A stretch of 64,000 nt of DNA from Aquicella siphonis (GCF_902459485.1 NZ_LR699119.1:1736001-1800000), one strand, 5' to 3'; shown: positions 48,569 to 57,470, numbered from the stretch's first letter. Made by a program: numbers and translations. Notes: generated from the letters alone by a model not told the origin.

Positions 48569-48766
48569 TCCCGCAAGAAAACGCAGCGTCAACACAAATC
48601 CAAACGGTTGCTGCGTTTCTGTAAAGACCATGCCTGTCCTGGCCGCACTGACAGGCGTGCTTCCTCATATCTATCAGCGGCTTATACCGTCTTGTCCATC
48701 CATAATATTTGACTCTGCGCTTAATGCTATAATTATTAAATAAAAAGCAAAACAGGAGTGCAGCTT

Positions 48767-49042
48767 ATGACGGTAAAAAAAATGCAAAATAAGCTTATTC
48801 CCGCATTGATTGTTTCTGCTTTTGTCTTGTCAGCAGGCGTGTCATCCAGCGCGCATGCGGAATATTATCTGGTGTATCCGGGAAGTGAACTTTATGTGAC
48901 TTGCAATTATGGGTGCTTTCAGCCTTGTTACCAGGCGTGCTACCAGACACCTGTGCATTATTTTCATTCTGTTGCCCCCAAGCGGCATTATGAAAAAGGC
49001 AGCGGTGAAATGGCAGAATATTCCTGGATAAGCGCACCCTAA
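48767..49042 (+). CDS. Small secreted Cys/Tyr-rich protein
   Basis: 91 aa. The start is the ATG at 48767 with AGGAG 8 nt upstream. Signal peptide KKMQNKLIPALIVSAFVLSAGVSSSAHA, then a compact mature part with CNYGCFQPCYQACYQTP, four Cys within 16 residues, surrounded by Tyr, and a His-rich VHYFHSVAPKRH segment. No family recognised. The cysteine cluster suggests disulphides or a metal site in the periplasm. Confidence 0.72.
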   Translation: MTVKKMQNKLIPALIVSAFVLSAGVSSSAHAEYYLVYPGSELYVTCNYGCFQPCYQACYQTPVHYFHSVAPKRHYEKGSGEMAEYSWISAP

Positions 49043-49215
49043 CGCTACGCCACCAGAGATATGGATGCTGCCCATGACTGCGTAGGGGTTTAATGCTTCT
49101 GAAGCAGAGTGTGTCTATTACCCTTAATAAGGCCACGGACTGTTCAATTTATTGACAATATTTGTTTAGGCGTATATAATTTTTCTCTATTTCGATTCCA
49201 GCCCCCAATCGTATT

Positions 49216-50385
49216 ATGACGACTGACTTCACAATTAATAATTTCAATGGTTATGCCTACGTTTCTCTGGTCGCCATGTTTATCCTGGCAGGATCCGGTC
49301 TCGTTATCGCGTTTAGCCATTATTTTGCCAAATATTTTTTAATCACGTTTATAGACAAGGCGTTTGGCAAAAACCGTTCAGGTGCGGGACAGATCTTGTT
49401 CAGGAATCATTTTTTCCACCGCCTCGCTTACCTTGTCCCTGCGTTTCTTCTGTCATATTTCTCTTATTTGTTTGACATTGACCTTCCCCATTTCAAACTA
49501 TTCCTGTCAGAACTGATTCGGGAATTAACACGAATTTATATGATCATGGGTATCGCCTTTGTGCTTGCGGCACTCCTGAATGCGGTGAATGAGCATTACA
49601 GCAACCTGAAAATCGCGAAATACAAACCCATTAACAGTTATGTGCAAGTCGCCAAAATCGTCTTGTTTAGTATGGCCGTGCTATTGTCCGCCTCTATCCT
49701 GTTTGATAAATCTCCCGCTTACTTTTTAACCGGCCTGGGCGCTGCGACAGCTTTTCTTGCATTGATTTTCAAAGATTCCATTACAGGATTCATCGCCGGC
49801 ATCCAGCTCACCGCATATGATATAGTTCGCATTGGCGACTGGATTGAAATGCCCAGCTTCGGCGCTGATGGCGAAGTCATGGAAATCTCCCTGAATACGG
49901 TAAAAGTGCAGAATTTCGATAAAACCCTCGTGACCATACCCAGCTCGGCATTGCTCACCTCGGGACTGAAAAACTGGCGCGGCATGCAAGAATCGGGCGG
50001 CAGGCGCGTCAAACGCAGCATGATGATTGATATAAAGAGCATACGTTTTTGTGATCAAGTCATGCTTGATCGAATTCAAAACCAGGATTTGCACGCATTT
50101 TCCACCCTGGACAGCCGTACCCTCCAGGACACAACCAATATGGGACTTTTTCGCAAATATGTCGAAACGTATTTACGACAACATCCCGGGGTGCATCAGG
50201 ACATGCGCGTCATGGTGAGACAATTGCAAGCTTCCGCGGGCGGATTGCCGCTGGAACTATATTTTTTCACGAATACCATTACTTCTGAAAAATACGAATC
50301 CACTCAGGCTGAAATTTTTGAATACCTGTACGCCGTTCTACCCTATTTTGAATTAAGCGTGCCACGGCCGGTGTCATTCGAATAA
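49216..50385 (+). CDS. MscS-family mechanosensitive channel (YbdG-like)
   Basis: 389-aa membrane protein. About five hydrophobic segments lead into the pore helix TM3-like sequence (FLTGLGAATAFLALIFKDSITGFIAGIQL) and the beta domain (VRIGDWIEMPSFGADGEVMEISLNTVKVQNFDKTLVTIPSSALLT). The NWRGMQESGGRRVKR block and the long cytoplasmic tail match the YbdG branch of E. coli. It should release solutes on hypo-osmotic shock. Ends 26 nt before a bidirectional terminator. Confidence 0.93.
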   Translation: MTTDFTINNFNGYAYVSLVAMFILAGSGLVIAFSHYFAKYFLITFIDKAFGKNRSGAGQILFRNHFFHRLAYLVPAFLLSYFSYLFDIDLPHFKLFLSELIRELTRIYMIMGIAFVLAALLNAVNEHYSNLKIAKYKPINSYVQVAKIVLFSMAVLLSASILFDKSPAYFLTGLGAATAFLALIFKDSITGFIAGIQLTAYDIVRIGDWIEMPSFGADGEVMEISLNTVKVQNFDKTLVTIPSSALLTSGLKNWRGMQESGGRRVKRSMMIDIKSIRFCDQVMLDRIQNQDLHAFSTLDSRTLQDTTNMGLFRKYVETYLRQHPGVHQDMRVMVRQLQASAGGLPLELYFFTNTITSEKYESTQAEIFEYLYAVLPYFELSVPRPVSFE

Positions 50386-50410
50386 TAGCGTCTTTCTGTC
50401 AAATATCTTA

Positions 50411-50449
50411 AAAAAATCCCCCTGCGCACGCCTTGTGCCGGGGGATTTT
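50411..50449. terminator. Bidirectional Rho-independent terminator
   Basis: ATCCCCC..GCAC and GTGC..GGGGGAT pair around a 5-nt loop. An A-run on the left and T-run on the right let it work on both strands, between the convergent channel gene and the hydrolase. Confidence 0.85.
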
Positions 50450-50477
50450 ATCAGCGATACGTCTTGTCAACACATAC

Positions 50478-52574
50478 TTACTTCAGGGATTTGGCAATAG
50501 AACCAAATTTCCATATTTTCCCATTTGTCACTGTGACGGCGCCTTCTCTTGAAATTTCCTTGTACTCCTTGTCTGACAGGGTAAAAGTCAATTCCTTGAG
50601 GGTCTTGAGATCAGTGTATCGGCTAAGCTTGTATTGCTTGTTTCCGATTTTCAACACTGGCAGGCTGTTCATGGCCTGGAAAGGCACTTCACTGGCAAGT
50701 GTGATTTCCACCGCAGGCTGTCCGGAAAGGGCAAAACTCTTATGAACCATGCGAATACTGCGTATGGTATTAAGATTTTCCGGAACATACTCTTCTTTAA
50801 CCAGTGTTGAAGCAGGCATTGCATAAGATTTATGCATCGCCGCAGCAAGGGAAATGCCGCCCTGGCCATAACCCAGGCCCATCTGTTTTTGCGCGCGGAT
50901 ATTCGCAAAATACAATTTGCCGGTTGCGGATTTATCAAAGACAAACCTGACACTGTGGATACGGGTCAGATCCACGCCCTGGAATACCGAAAGAGGAATG
51001 CGCACTGTCTGCAGAACAGGGTTGTAATTACCCGGTCCATTGATGAGCGCAAACTGGCTGACCGGAATTTCTTTTGACACCAGGCCGGATGCATCAGTCA
51101 GAACAACGCCAAAATCAGTCCCGCTTTCGCCGGTTCCGGATTTACTGATGCGGGCGGTACGGAAATCCAGTGTAGCGTAATCGTGAATGTCCTTGCCCTG
51201 CGACGGAGCCGCCCATACCGATTCAAAGTATGTTTCCGGTCCGGCGGAAGTCCAGGATATCGCCGCCACTCTCTGATCACGGTTTGATTCCAGATTTTTA
51301 TGCTCTATCTGGATTTGTCTGGCGATATTGGCATTACCCGAACTGTTGATCCCTGTCGGCTTGTCAAAATCATCCACGACAGCGTTTTCACTCGCGCCGG
51401 GAGAAGGCGTAAACTCCCTGTCTACCTGCGTAACCTTTTTAACCACTCCCGGAAGCTCATTCAAAGGATTGAAATTCTGATTAAACACCGGTTCCGCTTT
51501 CAGACCCAGGCGGCTTCTGAAAAACGCGGGCACGCTGGCCAGAGCGACTTGCTGCTGTTCGGTGGAATAATATCCCTTCTGGTCAAAGATGGGTTTACCT
51601 GCAGAACACCCATAACTGTCACTTCCCTGCCATTCGGTGTTGAAGAAATTATGATTGGCGCCCCATACTTCATAAAGTGATTTTTGCGCTTTTGACGATT
51701 CACGGGTATTCATCAACATACGCTCATAAGGATAACGGCCTTCCAGATCGGAAACGTCACCGTCACACATGGGCAATAACTGGTTCCAGACCGTTCCATC
51801 CGCATCCAGAACGCGGGATGTCTGGCCGTCAACTGCGCCAATTTCGAAAATTGCCTTGATTTCCAGTCCGGGTATTCTTGCCGGCCAGGGACTGCCTGCG
51901 TCTTTATACAAATTATACGCCGCTCTTACCCCTTCACCGCCTCGGGAATGACCCAGAAGTCCCACGTGGCTAAAATCGACCTTGCCCAGCAAGCCCTTGT
52001 CACCCAATCCCAGGGAAGCCGGTGCACCGCCTGATGTTGACCATTGATATAACAAGCTGAGATGTTTAAGCACCAGTTTGCCGCGCGCCAGATTCAAACC
52101 CCAGTCGCCGTCGTTTCCACCGCCGCAGGTAATACCGCGGTTAGCATTGATTGAGATAACTCCCATGCCCCAGGAGGCAAGGTTTTTTGCCAAATAGTCA
52201 TACCCCTCATGGTTGGGAACCGGAACATAACCCGCCGGGCAGCTCCCGCTATAAGTATATTCACAATTCGTGTCGCGGCGGGGCATGGAGCCTATACCGC
52301 AAGTCGCATGATTGCCATGCAGCATGACAACCAACGGCATTTTTCCATCGCTGTTCATGAGGTCTGCCGGATAGTAAGCCTTGGCCCAGATTTCAGTCAT
52401 GCGGTCTGACAGGATGTCCTTGTCAATCGCAGCTGGAAGCCGGTATTCCGCGGTAGCGACCGTATGCGGGCCTTGTGTCGTCGAGTCGGGCGCCGTACCA
52501 GGGCTTACAGCTTGACCTGCGTATGCATTCATCGCAGACGCGAAAGTCACTAATAATGTAATGATTGTTTTCAA
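50478..52574 (-). CDS. Exported alpha/beta hydrolase, large two-domain
   Basis: 698 aa with TTG start (52574); AAGGAG lies 7 nt upstream and no in-frame ATG fits as well. Signal peptide KTIITLLVTFASAMNAYAG. The first ~350 residues are an alpha/beta hydrolase: oxyanion-region VVMLHGNHATCG, a Cys-bearing insert (DTNCEYTYSGSCPAGY), a GISSINANRG-type strand, nucleophile elbow VGLLGHSRGGEGV. Asp and His candidates follow (IGAVDGQTS; WGANHNFFNTEW). The C-terminal ~300 residues are beta-rich and may be a carbohydrate- or lipid-binding sandwich. Substrate unknown; polyester or lipase-type activity is conceivable. Confidence 0.82.
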   Translation of the reverse strand: MKTIITLLVTFASAMNAYAGQAVSPGTAPDSTTQGPHTVATAEYRLPAAIDKDILSDRMTEIWAKAYYPADLMNSDGKMPLVVMLHGNHATCGIGSMPRRDTNCEYTYSGSCPAGYVPVPNHEGYDYLAKNLASWGMGVISINANRGITCGGGNDGDWGLNLARGKLVLKHLSLLYQWSTSGGAPASLGLGDKGLLGKVDFSHVGLLGHSRGGEGVRAAYNLYKDAGSPWPARIPGLEIKAIFEIGAVDGQTSRVLDADGTVWNQLLPMCDGDVSDLEGRYPYERMLMNTRESSKAQKSLYEVWGANHNFFNTEWQGSDSYGCSAGKPIFDQKGYYSTEQQQVALASVPAFFRSRLGLKAEPVFNQNFNPLNELPGVVKKVTQVDREFTPSPGASENAVVDDFDKPTGINSSGNANIARQIQIEHKNLESNRDQRVAAISWTSAGPETYFESVWAAPSQGKDIHDYATLDFRTARISKSGTGESGTDFGVVLTDASGLVSKEIPVSQFALINGPGNYNPVLQTVRIPLSVFQGVDLTRIHSVRFVFDKSATGKLYFANIRAQKQMGLGYGQGGISLAAAMHKSYAMPASTLVKEEYVPENLNTIRSIRMVHKSFALSGQPAVEITLASEVPFQAMNSLPVLKIGNKQYKLSRYTDLKTLKELTFTLSDKEYKEISREGAVTVTNGKIWKFGSIAKSLK

Positions 52575-52822
52575 GCATTCTCTCCTTTTGAGGGTAAGTG
52601 AACTAAATCATGTGTTATCATTTGAAGGGAACATGTGTTTAACACATTCTTGGATCGGGGTTGAAGATTAAATAAAAAGCAAACTCATTTCAACCAGGAA
52701 ATCACCGATTCCGAAAGAGGCCTGTCTGAGTCTATAATGGGCAAGATTTCACGGGCGAAACAAGACATCCTCATTGACTTTATAAAACAAACCGCAGACA
52801 ACTATTATTGACCGGAGCAGAC

Positions 52823-53182
52823 ATGCCGCATCTTACACTGGAATTCAGCGATAACATACTTGAAAAGGAAAATTTGTCAGTATTGTTCCAACAATGCCAT
52901 GAACTTTTAGCGCAAACACTGCCAACCCAGATCAGCGGGTGCAAAAGTCGGGCTCTTGAATACAAGAATTTTTATATAGGCGACGGCGGAACCATGAATG
53001 CCTTCGTGCATGCGGATCTGAAAGTATTGCCCGGCAGACCGGAAGATCTGCTAATCAACGCGGGCGAGAATATCATGGAAATCTTAAAAAGCCATTTCAC
53101 TGAATCACGCTCGAAATTACAGCTGCAAATCACGCTGGAAATCTCCGCCCTTGAAAAAACCTATTTCAAGTTCGCAGGCTGA
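52823..53182 (+). CDS. 5-carboxymethyl-2-hydroxymuconate isomerase-like tautomerase
   Basis: 119 aa of the CHMI branch of the tautomerase superfamily. The start MPHLTLEFSDN places Pro1 as the catalytic base after Met removal; the ATG at 52823 has GGAG 7 nt upstream. It contains CKSRALEYKNFYIGDGGTMNAFVHADLKVLPGRP typical of the family. The homoprotocatechuate pathway genes are not nearby, so it may act on another keto-enol substrate or be an orphan. Confidence 0.88.
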   Translation: MPHLTLEFSDNILEKENLSVLFQQCHELLAQTLPTQISGCKSRALEYKNFYIGDGGTMNAFVHADLKVLPGRPEDLLINAGENIMEILKSHFTESRSKLQLQITLEISALEKTYFKFAG

Positions 53183-53216
53183 CATGACAGGTGCAAACAG
53201 AACACCAAATTAAAAT

Positions 53217-53999
53217 TCAGTTCTGACTTGAGCGAGCGGTCATTCTTTCCATGGGGAAAAGGCAGGTAAAGCGGCTTCCCTGCTCCACGACGCTTTCAAT
53301 AGACATTTCCGCGCCATGCCGCAGCAAGACATGTTTCACAATCGCAAGGCCCAGTCCCGTGCCGCCGCGCTCCCGCGATCTGGCCTTGTCCACACGGTAG
53401 AATCGTTCCGTAATGCGCGGCAAGTGTTCCTTTGCGATACCAATGCCCGTATCAGCCACGCTAAAACAGCCGCGGCCTTGTTCGTCCCGGCGCCATTCAA
53501 TCTGGATACTGCCTCCGGAAGGAGTGTATTTCACGGCGTTCACGATCAGATTGGAAAACAGGCTGCGCAGTTCGCTTTCCGAGCCGCTGATATGCAATTC
53601 CTCATCGGCGTCCAGACGAATTTTATGTTTTTTATCACCGCTGATGTTTTTTGCATCCACACAGAGCATTTTCAAAATTTCAGCGACATGAATATCGTTC
53701 TTTTCCTCAACAGGGTGATCCTCGCTCTCCAGATGTGAAAGCAGCAGCAAGTCTTCAATTATATCCGCCATGCGCAAACTATGTTGATACATTTGAACAA
53801 AAATCCTGTTCAATACCTCGTTCTCAGAGGGATCATTCTTGATTAACGCTTCCAGATAACCTTGTATCACCGTCAACGGCGTGCGCAATTCATGCGATAC
53901 ATTCGCAACAAAATCACTTCGTACCTGTTCCAGGTGCCGGATATAATTTTTAACCGCTTTCGGAAGTTTTTTTAAATGCAGATCGTTATGTCTGGACAT
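53217..53999 (-). CDS. PhoR-like sensor histidine kinase lacking membrane and PAS regions
   Basis: 260-aa protein with HisKA (VSHELRTPLTVIQGYLEAL, His in SHELR) and HATPase (NLIVNAVKYTPSGG, DTGIGIAKEHL, GGTGLGLAIVKHVL), strongly PhoR-like. PhoR proteins are usually over 400 aa with two TM helices and a PAS domain; here only a ~25-residue charged N-terminus precedes HisKA, so it is cytosolic. It overlaps the response-regulator gene by 14 nt. No pst genes are adjacent, so the signal may not be phosphate. Confidence 0.9.
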   Translation of the reverse strand: MSRHNDLHLKKLPKAVKNYIRHLEQVRSDFVANVSHELRTPLTVIQGYLEALIKNDPSENEVLNRIFVQMYQHSLRMADIIEDLLLLSHLESEDHPVEEKNDIHVAEILKMLCVDAKNISGDKKHKIRLDADEELHISGSESELRSLFSNLIVNAVKYTPSGGSIQIEWRRDEQGRGCFSVADTGIGIAKEHLPRITERFYRVDKARSRERGGTGLGLAIVKHVLLRHGAEMSIESVVEQGSRFTCLFPMERMTARSSQN

Positions 54000-54690
54000 G
54001 ATTGTGTCCTGAAAAAATATAACCAGCGCTCCTTACGGTTTTGATTACATCATGATACCCATGAGGTTTCAGTTTATGCCGCAGCCGTTTGATCTGCACA
54101 TCAATCGTGCGTTCGTCTATATATGCATTTCTTCCCCACACATGGGTGATTAACTGATCCCGGGTATAAATTTTATCCGGGTGCAGCATGAAAAAACAGA
54201 GAATCTTATATTCCGCCGGCGTCAGCCTGACAGGATTGGAGTCGATAAATACACTGCATTTATTGGTGTTCAGAACAAGCTTCCCCAGCTTTACTTCGCC
54301 GGCGACGGATTTAATCAATCCCCTGCGCAGCACAGTGCGGATTCTGGCAGCCAGTTCGTTAGGCGAAAACGGCTTCGTCAGATAATCATCGGCGCCGACC
54401 ATCAAGCCCTTGATCTTGTTTTCTTCTTCCGCCTTGGCGGTGAGCATGATTACCGGAATATCCTTGTGCACATCCTGTTTTCTGATCGTCTTGATAAAAT
54501 CGATGCCGCTTTTATCCGGAAGCATCCAGTCCAGTATGATCAGGTCAGGGATGCAGTGTGACAGCATGCTGAACGCCTTGGACGTGTTTTCCGCATCGAC
54601 GAGATGAAATTCATCTTTTGGCAAGGAGAAGCGCAACATGTCACGAATCGCTTCTTCATCTTCGATAACAAGCAATGTCAATTTTTTCAT
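53986..54690 (-). CDS. PhoB-like response regulator (REC-wHTH)
   Basis: 234 aa, OmpR/PhoB type. The receiver has LLVIEDEEAIRDML, the phospho-acceptor in LIILDWMLPDKSG, T in VIMLTAKAEEENK and K in DDYLTKPFSPNEL. The winged helix is VRLTPAEYKILCFFMLHPDKIYTRDQLITHVWG..IDERTIDVQIKRLRHKL with a C-terminal wing. DNA targets are unknown. It is 15 nt downstream of an unknown gene and 5' of the kinase, one operon. Confidence 0.95.
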   Translation of the reverse strand: MKKLTLLVIEDEEAIRDMLRFSLPKDEFHLVDAENTSKAFSMLSHCIPDLIILDWMLPDKSGIDFIKTIRKQDVHKDIPVIMLTAKAEEENKIKGLMVGADDYLTKPFSPNELAARIRTVLRRGLIKSVAGEVKLGKLVLNTNKCSVFIDSNPVRLTPAEYKILCFFMLHPDKIYTRDQLITHVWGRNAYIDERTIDVQIKRLRHKLKPHGYHDVIKTVRSAGYIFSGHNHVQT

Positions 54691-54705
54691 ACCGTAACCG
54701 GTTCT

Positions 54706-55242
54706 TCAGGATATTTTAAAATCTTGCGCTGACAGGCTCACAGGCGCGTCCTGTTGAGTCGCGCCAGGGTGTACTTTACTTAATTCCGCCTGATTCTTCA
54801 ATCTGACGTAGGCTGAATACACCGGATCCCGATCAATTCTATAACCGGCTGATGGACTGTCATGCGGATAGACGCGGCATTCGAAAGGGCCCATGCCTGC
54901 GATATATCGCTGCGTCCAGATCTTGGATTCCCTATATTCAAGATAAAACGGCCTGGCAATCTGAAAATAATCAGCTAGCTCGCAGCCAATCTGTGTCGCC
55001 AGACGTTCACTCTTTCTGATAATCAGTTTCTTATATAACCCCATCAGCGTGTTTAATAACATGATACCACTTGATTCATTCACCTCCTGCGCCGTCGTCA
55101 ATTGCCTGATGTACTTGTCAGCCAGCGAGTAGAATCTGGGCTTGAACAAAACATAATCACGACGATATAAATCCAGAATCATTAGTATTTTCATTTTCAA
55201 ATTATCAGGTGACATGGCCGACATACTCGCCTCATTTTCCAA
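54706..55242 (-). CDS. Unknown 178-aa protein in the PhoB/PhoR-like operon
   Basis: No family recognised. Predicted mostly helical, cytosolic, with a Leu-rich middle (GIMLLNTLMGLYKKLIIRKSERLATQIG) and a Tyr-rich later part (RPFYLEYRESKIWTQRYIAGMG; CRVYPHDSPSAGYRIDRDP). It begins the operon leading to the response regulator and kinase (15-nt gap), so it could be a regulatory partner of the truncated kinase. Start at the ATG at 55242; ATGs at MSAM are alternatives. Confidence 0.72.
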   Translation of the reverse strand: MENEASMSAMSPDNLKMKILMILDLYRRDYVLFKPRFYSLADKYIRQLTTAQEVNESSGIMLLNTLMGLYKKLIIRKSERLATQIGCELADYFQIARPFYLEYRESKIWTQRYIAGMGPFECRVYPHDSPSAGYRIDRDPVYSAYVRLKNQAELSKVHPGATQQDAPVSLSAQDFKIS

Positions 55243-55397
55243 TCAGTCTGAAACAGACATACTTTAAACATCAAATATGTCAGAATGATGACAACATGTA
55301 CTTCTTTATCAGCGCAACAGGCACCTGGTTGCGCCAGACCCGAGTTCACTGATATTCTTTCCAGACCTTCACGTCATGGAAACAAAACTGACCAGCC

Positions 55398-56270
55398 ATG
55401 TTCTCAGTCGTTATAACAGGCGTCTCAACCGGAATCGGCCATGCCTCGGCCAAACTGTTCGCAAACCGGGGCATTCATGTATTTGGAAGTCTCCGCAATG
55501 AAAGCGACGCCAGACGTCTGCAGCATGAATTCGGCAGCCATTTCACGCCTTTGATATTCGATGTGACAGATGAATCCAGCGTGCATTCCGCCGCGCGGCA
55601 AACCGCCGCCTATCTGCAGGGGAAAAAACTATGGGGCCTCATTAACAACGCCGGCATGGCGGTGACCGGCGCCTTGACAACCATGCCTGTGAAAGAATTT
55701 CAAAAACAGCTGGATGTCAATCTGACCGGCCAGCTCATCGTGATCCAGGCGTTTGCTCCGTTGCTTGGAGTTGACAAATCGCTGGCGGGCCAGCCGGGAA
55801 AAATCATCAATATCAGTTCAGTTTCAGGGAAAAACGCTTATCCATTTCTGGGCGCATATGCGGCTTCCAAACATGGGCTGGAGGCATTGTCCGAAAGCCT
55901 GCGCAGAGAATTGATGCTTTATGGCATTGATGTCGTGATAGTCGCGCCAGGCGCCATCAAAACAGCAATCTGGGACAAGGCGCGCCAGCAAACCATACCC
56001 GAAGAACTGTCCCGCTCTGACTATGCCCGGCCAGCCCGGGTCTTCAAGGAATACATCCTGCAATCCGCCGAAAAAAGCGGATTACCAGCCGAAACAGTCG
56101 CGAACCTGCTGCTGCATATCCTGCAAAGCCGCCGCCCCAAAACACGATATGCGCCGGTACCGCAAAAATTTTTCAACTGGACTCTTCCGAATCTGCTCCC
56201 CAGGCGCTGGGTTGACTGGCTTATCGCGAAAAAACTCGGCTTGCTCCCCGACAACACCAAACGCGGCTAA
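55398..56270 (+). CDS. Short-chain dehydrogenase/reductase
   Basis: 290-aa classical SDR. It shows the NAD(P)-binding TGVSTGIG (about 8-15), NNAG (about 85), catalytic Ser in NISSVSG and YAASK. A C-terminal extension (RPARVFKEYILQSAEKSGLPAETVANLLLHIL, then a Trp-rich TLPNLLPRRWVDWLIAKK) may attach to membranes, as in some ketoreductases acting on lipids. Substrate unknown. Followed by the MITE-like element. Confidence 0.92.
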   Translation: MFSVVITGVSTGIGHASAKLFANRGIHVFGSLRNESDARRLQHEFGSHFTPLIFDVTDESSVHSAARQTAAYLQGKKLWGLINNAGMAVTGALTTMPVKEFQKQLDVNLTGQLIVIQAFAPLLGVDKSLAGQPGKIINISSVSGKNAYPFLGAYAASKHGLEALSESLRRELMLYGIDVVIVAPGAIKTAIWDKARQQTIPEELSRSDYARPARVFKEYILQSAEKSGLPAETVANLLLHILQSRRPKTRYAPVPQKFFNWTLPNLLPRRWVDWLIAKKLGLLPDNTKRG

Positions 56271-56318
56271 CGTCAGGTTGAAAAGACATGCTTTGTCATC
56301 ACCATCCCCGCGCTCACC

Positions 56319-56566
56319 CAGAAGTGTCCGGTAAAGCGGGAACCCAGAATCAGAGTTCATGGTTCGAGACGCCGCGCAAGCGCGGCTCCTCACCACGAAC
56401 GGAAAACACTCAATCCGTTCGCTCCTTCGACAAGCTCAGGACAGGCCTGGGGAGGACACGTCAGTGTCTGTCTCGAAGGGCCTGTCCTGAGCTTGTCGAA
56501 GGGCGGCTGTTCATCCCCCTTCATTTCCGCGCTTCCTCGTCATTACCGCTTTACCGGACACTTTTG
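56319..56566 (-). repeat. MITE-like element, copy 2, with inverted ends and flanking duplication
   Basis: The 248-bp unit has near-perfect 21-bp terminal inverted repeats (shared core AGTGTCCGGTAAAGCGG; one mismatch at position 3). It is bracketed by the exact 10-bp direct repeat CGCGCTCACC (56309-56318 and 56567-56576), the mark of transposition. No coding capacity. The interior includes palindromic blocks (CTTCGAC..GCTCAGGACAGGCC). Read in the reverse direction it matches the copy at 44432-44614. It probably depends on a transposase elsewhere; the family is not determined. Confidence 0.88.
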
Positions 56567-56585
56567 CGCGCTCACCGCACTGTCA

Positions 56586-56606
56586 TCCCCGCAGCGAACG
56601 CGGGGA
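56586..56606. repeat. REP-like palindrome
   Basis: TCCCCGC and GCGGGGA (56586-56592, 56600-56606) around AGCGAAC form a GC-rich hairpin in the SDR-hsp20 gap, the kind of small palindrome widely scattered in bacterial genomes. It could also act as a terminator for either flanking gene, but has no T-tract. Confidence 0.55.
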
Positions 56607-56652
56607 CAACACCGATTTTTTCTTCAACCATACCTGAAACCAGTAATCATCC

Positions 56653-57093
56653 CTAGTCTGTATTGATTTCGATTTTTCGCGCCTGGCTTATTTTCTTTTT
56701 CCCTATGCTTACAATTAACACGCCTTGCCTGGTTTTCGCACTGACTTGTTCAGCATCAGCCGTATCAGGCAGTGTGAAGCGGCGGTAAAATTCTCCCTTG
56801 ACTCGTTCCATACGGAAATAATTCCTTTTTTCTTCTTTTGAAATGTCGTGACGCGTTCCCTTGATCGTCAGAACGTTATTTTCCATAAACACTTCAATGT
56901 CTTCCGGTTCAACGCCCGGCACATCAATCAACAAGACAAATTCACCGGGTTCTTCCCTGATATCCACCGCCGGTATCCAGCGCGCGCTTTCTACTTTTGA
57001 ATCATCGCGCGGCAGAATGCGCTGCAAACCGCCAGCCGCCAGAGCTTGATTTAACTCATTGATTAAATTCCAGGGTTCATAACGAATACTCAT
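56653..57093 (-). CDS. Small heat-shock protein Hsp20
   Basis: 146-aa alpha-crystallin-type chaperone. It has the N-terminal arm, then the crystallin core (about 38-130: WIPAVDIREEPGEFVLLIDVPGVEPEDIEVFMENNVLTIKG, FYRRFTLPDTADAEQVSAKTRQGVLIVSIGK with the GVL motif) and a short tail. The ATG at 57093 follows AGAGGAGATCACC. A sigma-32-like promoter lies at 57145-57170. Confidence 0.96.
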   Translation of the reverse strand: MSIRYEPWNLINELNQALAAGGLQRILPRDDSKVESARWIPAVDIREEPGEFVLLIDVPGVEPEDIEVFMENNVLTIKGTRHDISKEEKRNYFRMERVKGEFYRRFTLPDTADAEQVSAKTRQGVLIVSIGKKKISQARKIEINTD

Positions 57094-57144
57094 GATGGTG
57101 ATCTCCTCTTGGTCATGGGAAATTAACAACCTTCATTGCTATTC

Positions 57145-57170
57145 ATATGGGCTGTTATGATGTTTTCAAG
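57145..57170 (-). promoter_or_regulatory. Sigma-32-type promoter of hsp20
   Basis: Minus strand: CTTGAAA (57170-57164), 11-bp spacer, GCCCATAT (57152-57145), a 6/7 match to CCCCATNT. It lies 52 nt before the hsp20 ATG, consistent with heat induction. Confidence 0.72.
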
Positions 57171-57251
57171 TATAAAGGCATTACAATTCCGCCTGATTCT
57201 GTGTTAGTTTATGTATTAACTGACAGACTGACACGACATTTCAAGAAATCC

Positions 57252-57458
57252 ATGAACGAACCGACACCGTCTTACAAAAAACTCTACCGTTCGCGCAGGG
57301 AATCCATGATTGCCGGTGTATGCGGCGGGATCGCGGAATACTTTAACATTGATCCAACCTGGGTGAGAATCCTGTTTGTTCTGTTCTTTTTTGCCGGCGG
57401 CTGCGCCCTGCTTGCTTATGTAATCCTGTGGGTGCTGGTACCACTCAGGCCCGCGTGA
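57252..57458 (+). CDS. PspC-domain membrane protein
   Basis: 68 aa, one PspC domain. A basic cytoplasmic start (SYKKLYRSRRESMIAGVCGGIAEYFNIDPTWVRILFVLFF) is followed by a hydrophobic helix (about 42-63). The ATG at 57252 gives a normal single-domain length; the ribosome site is weak. There is no PspA/PspB nearby, so an envelope-stress role is by family only. Confidence 0.88.
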   Translation: MNEPTPSYKKLYRSRRESMIAGVCGGIAEYFNIDPTWVRILFVLFFFAGGCALLAYVILWVLVPLRPA

Positions 57459-57470
57459 AACTTCTCCCGA

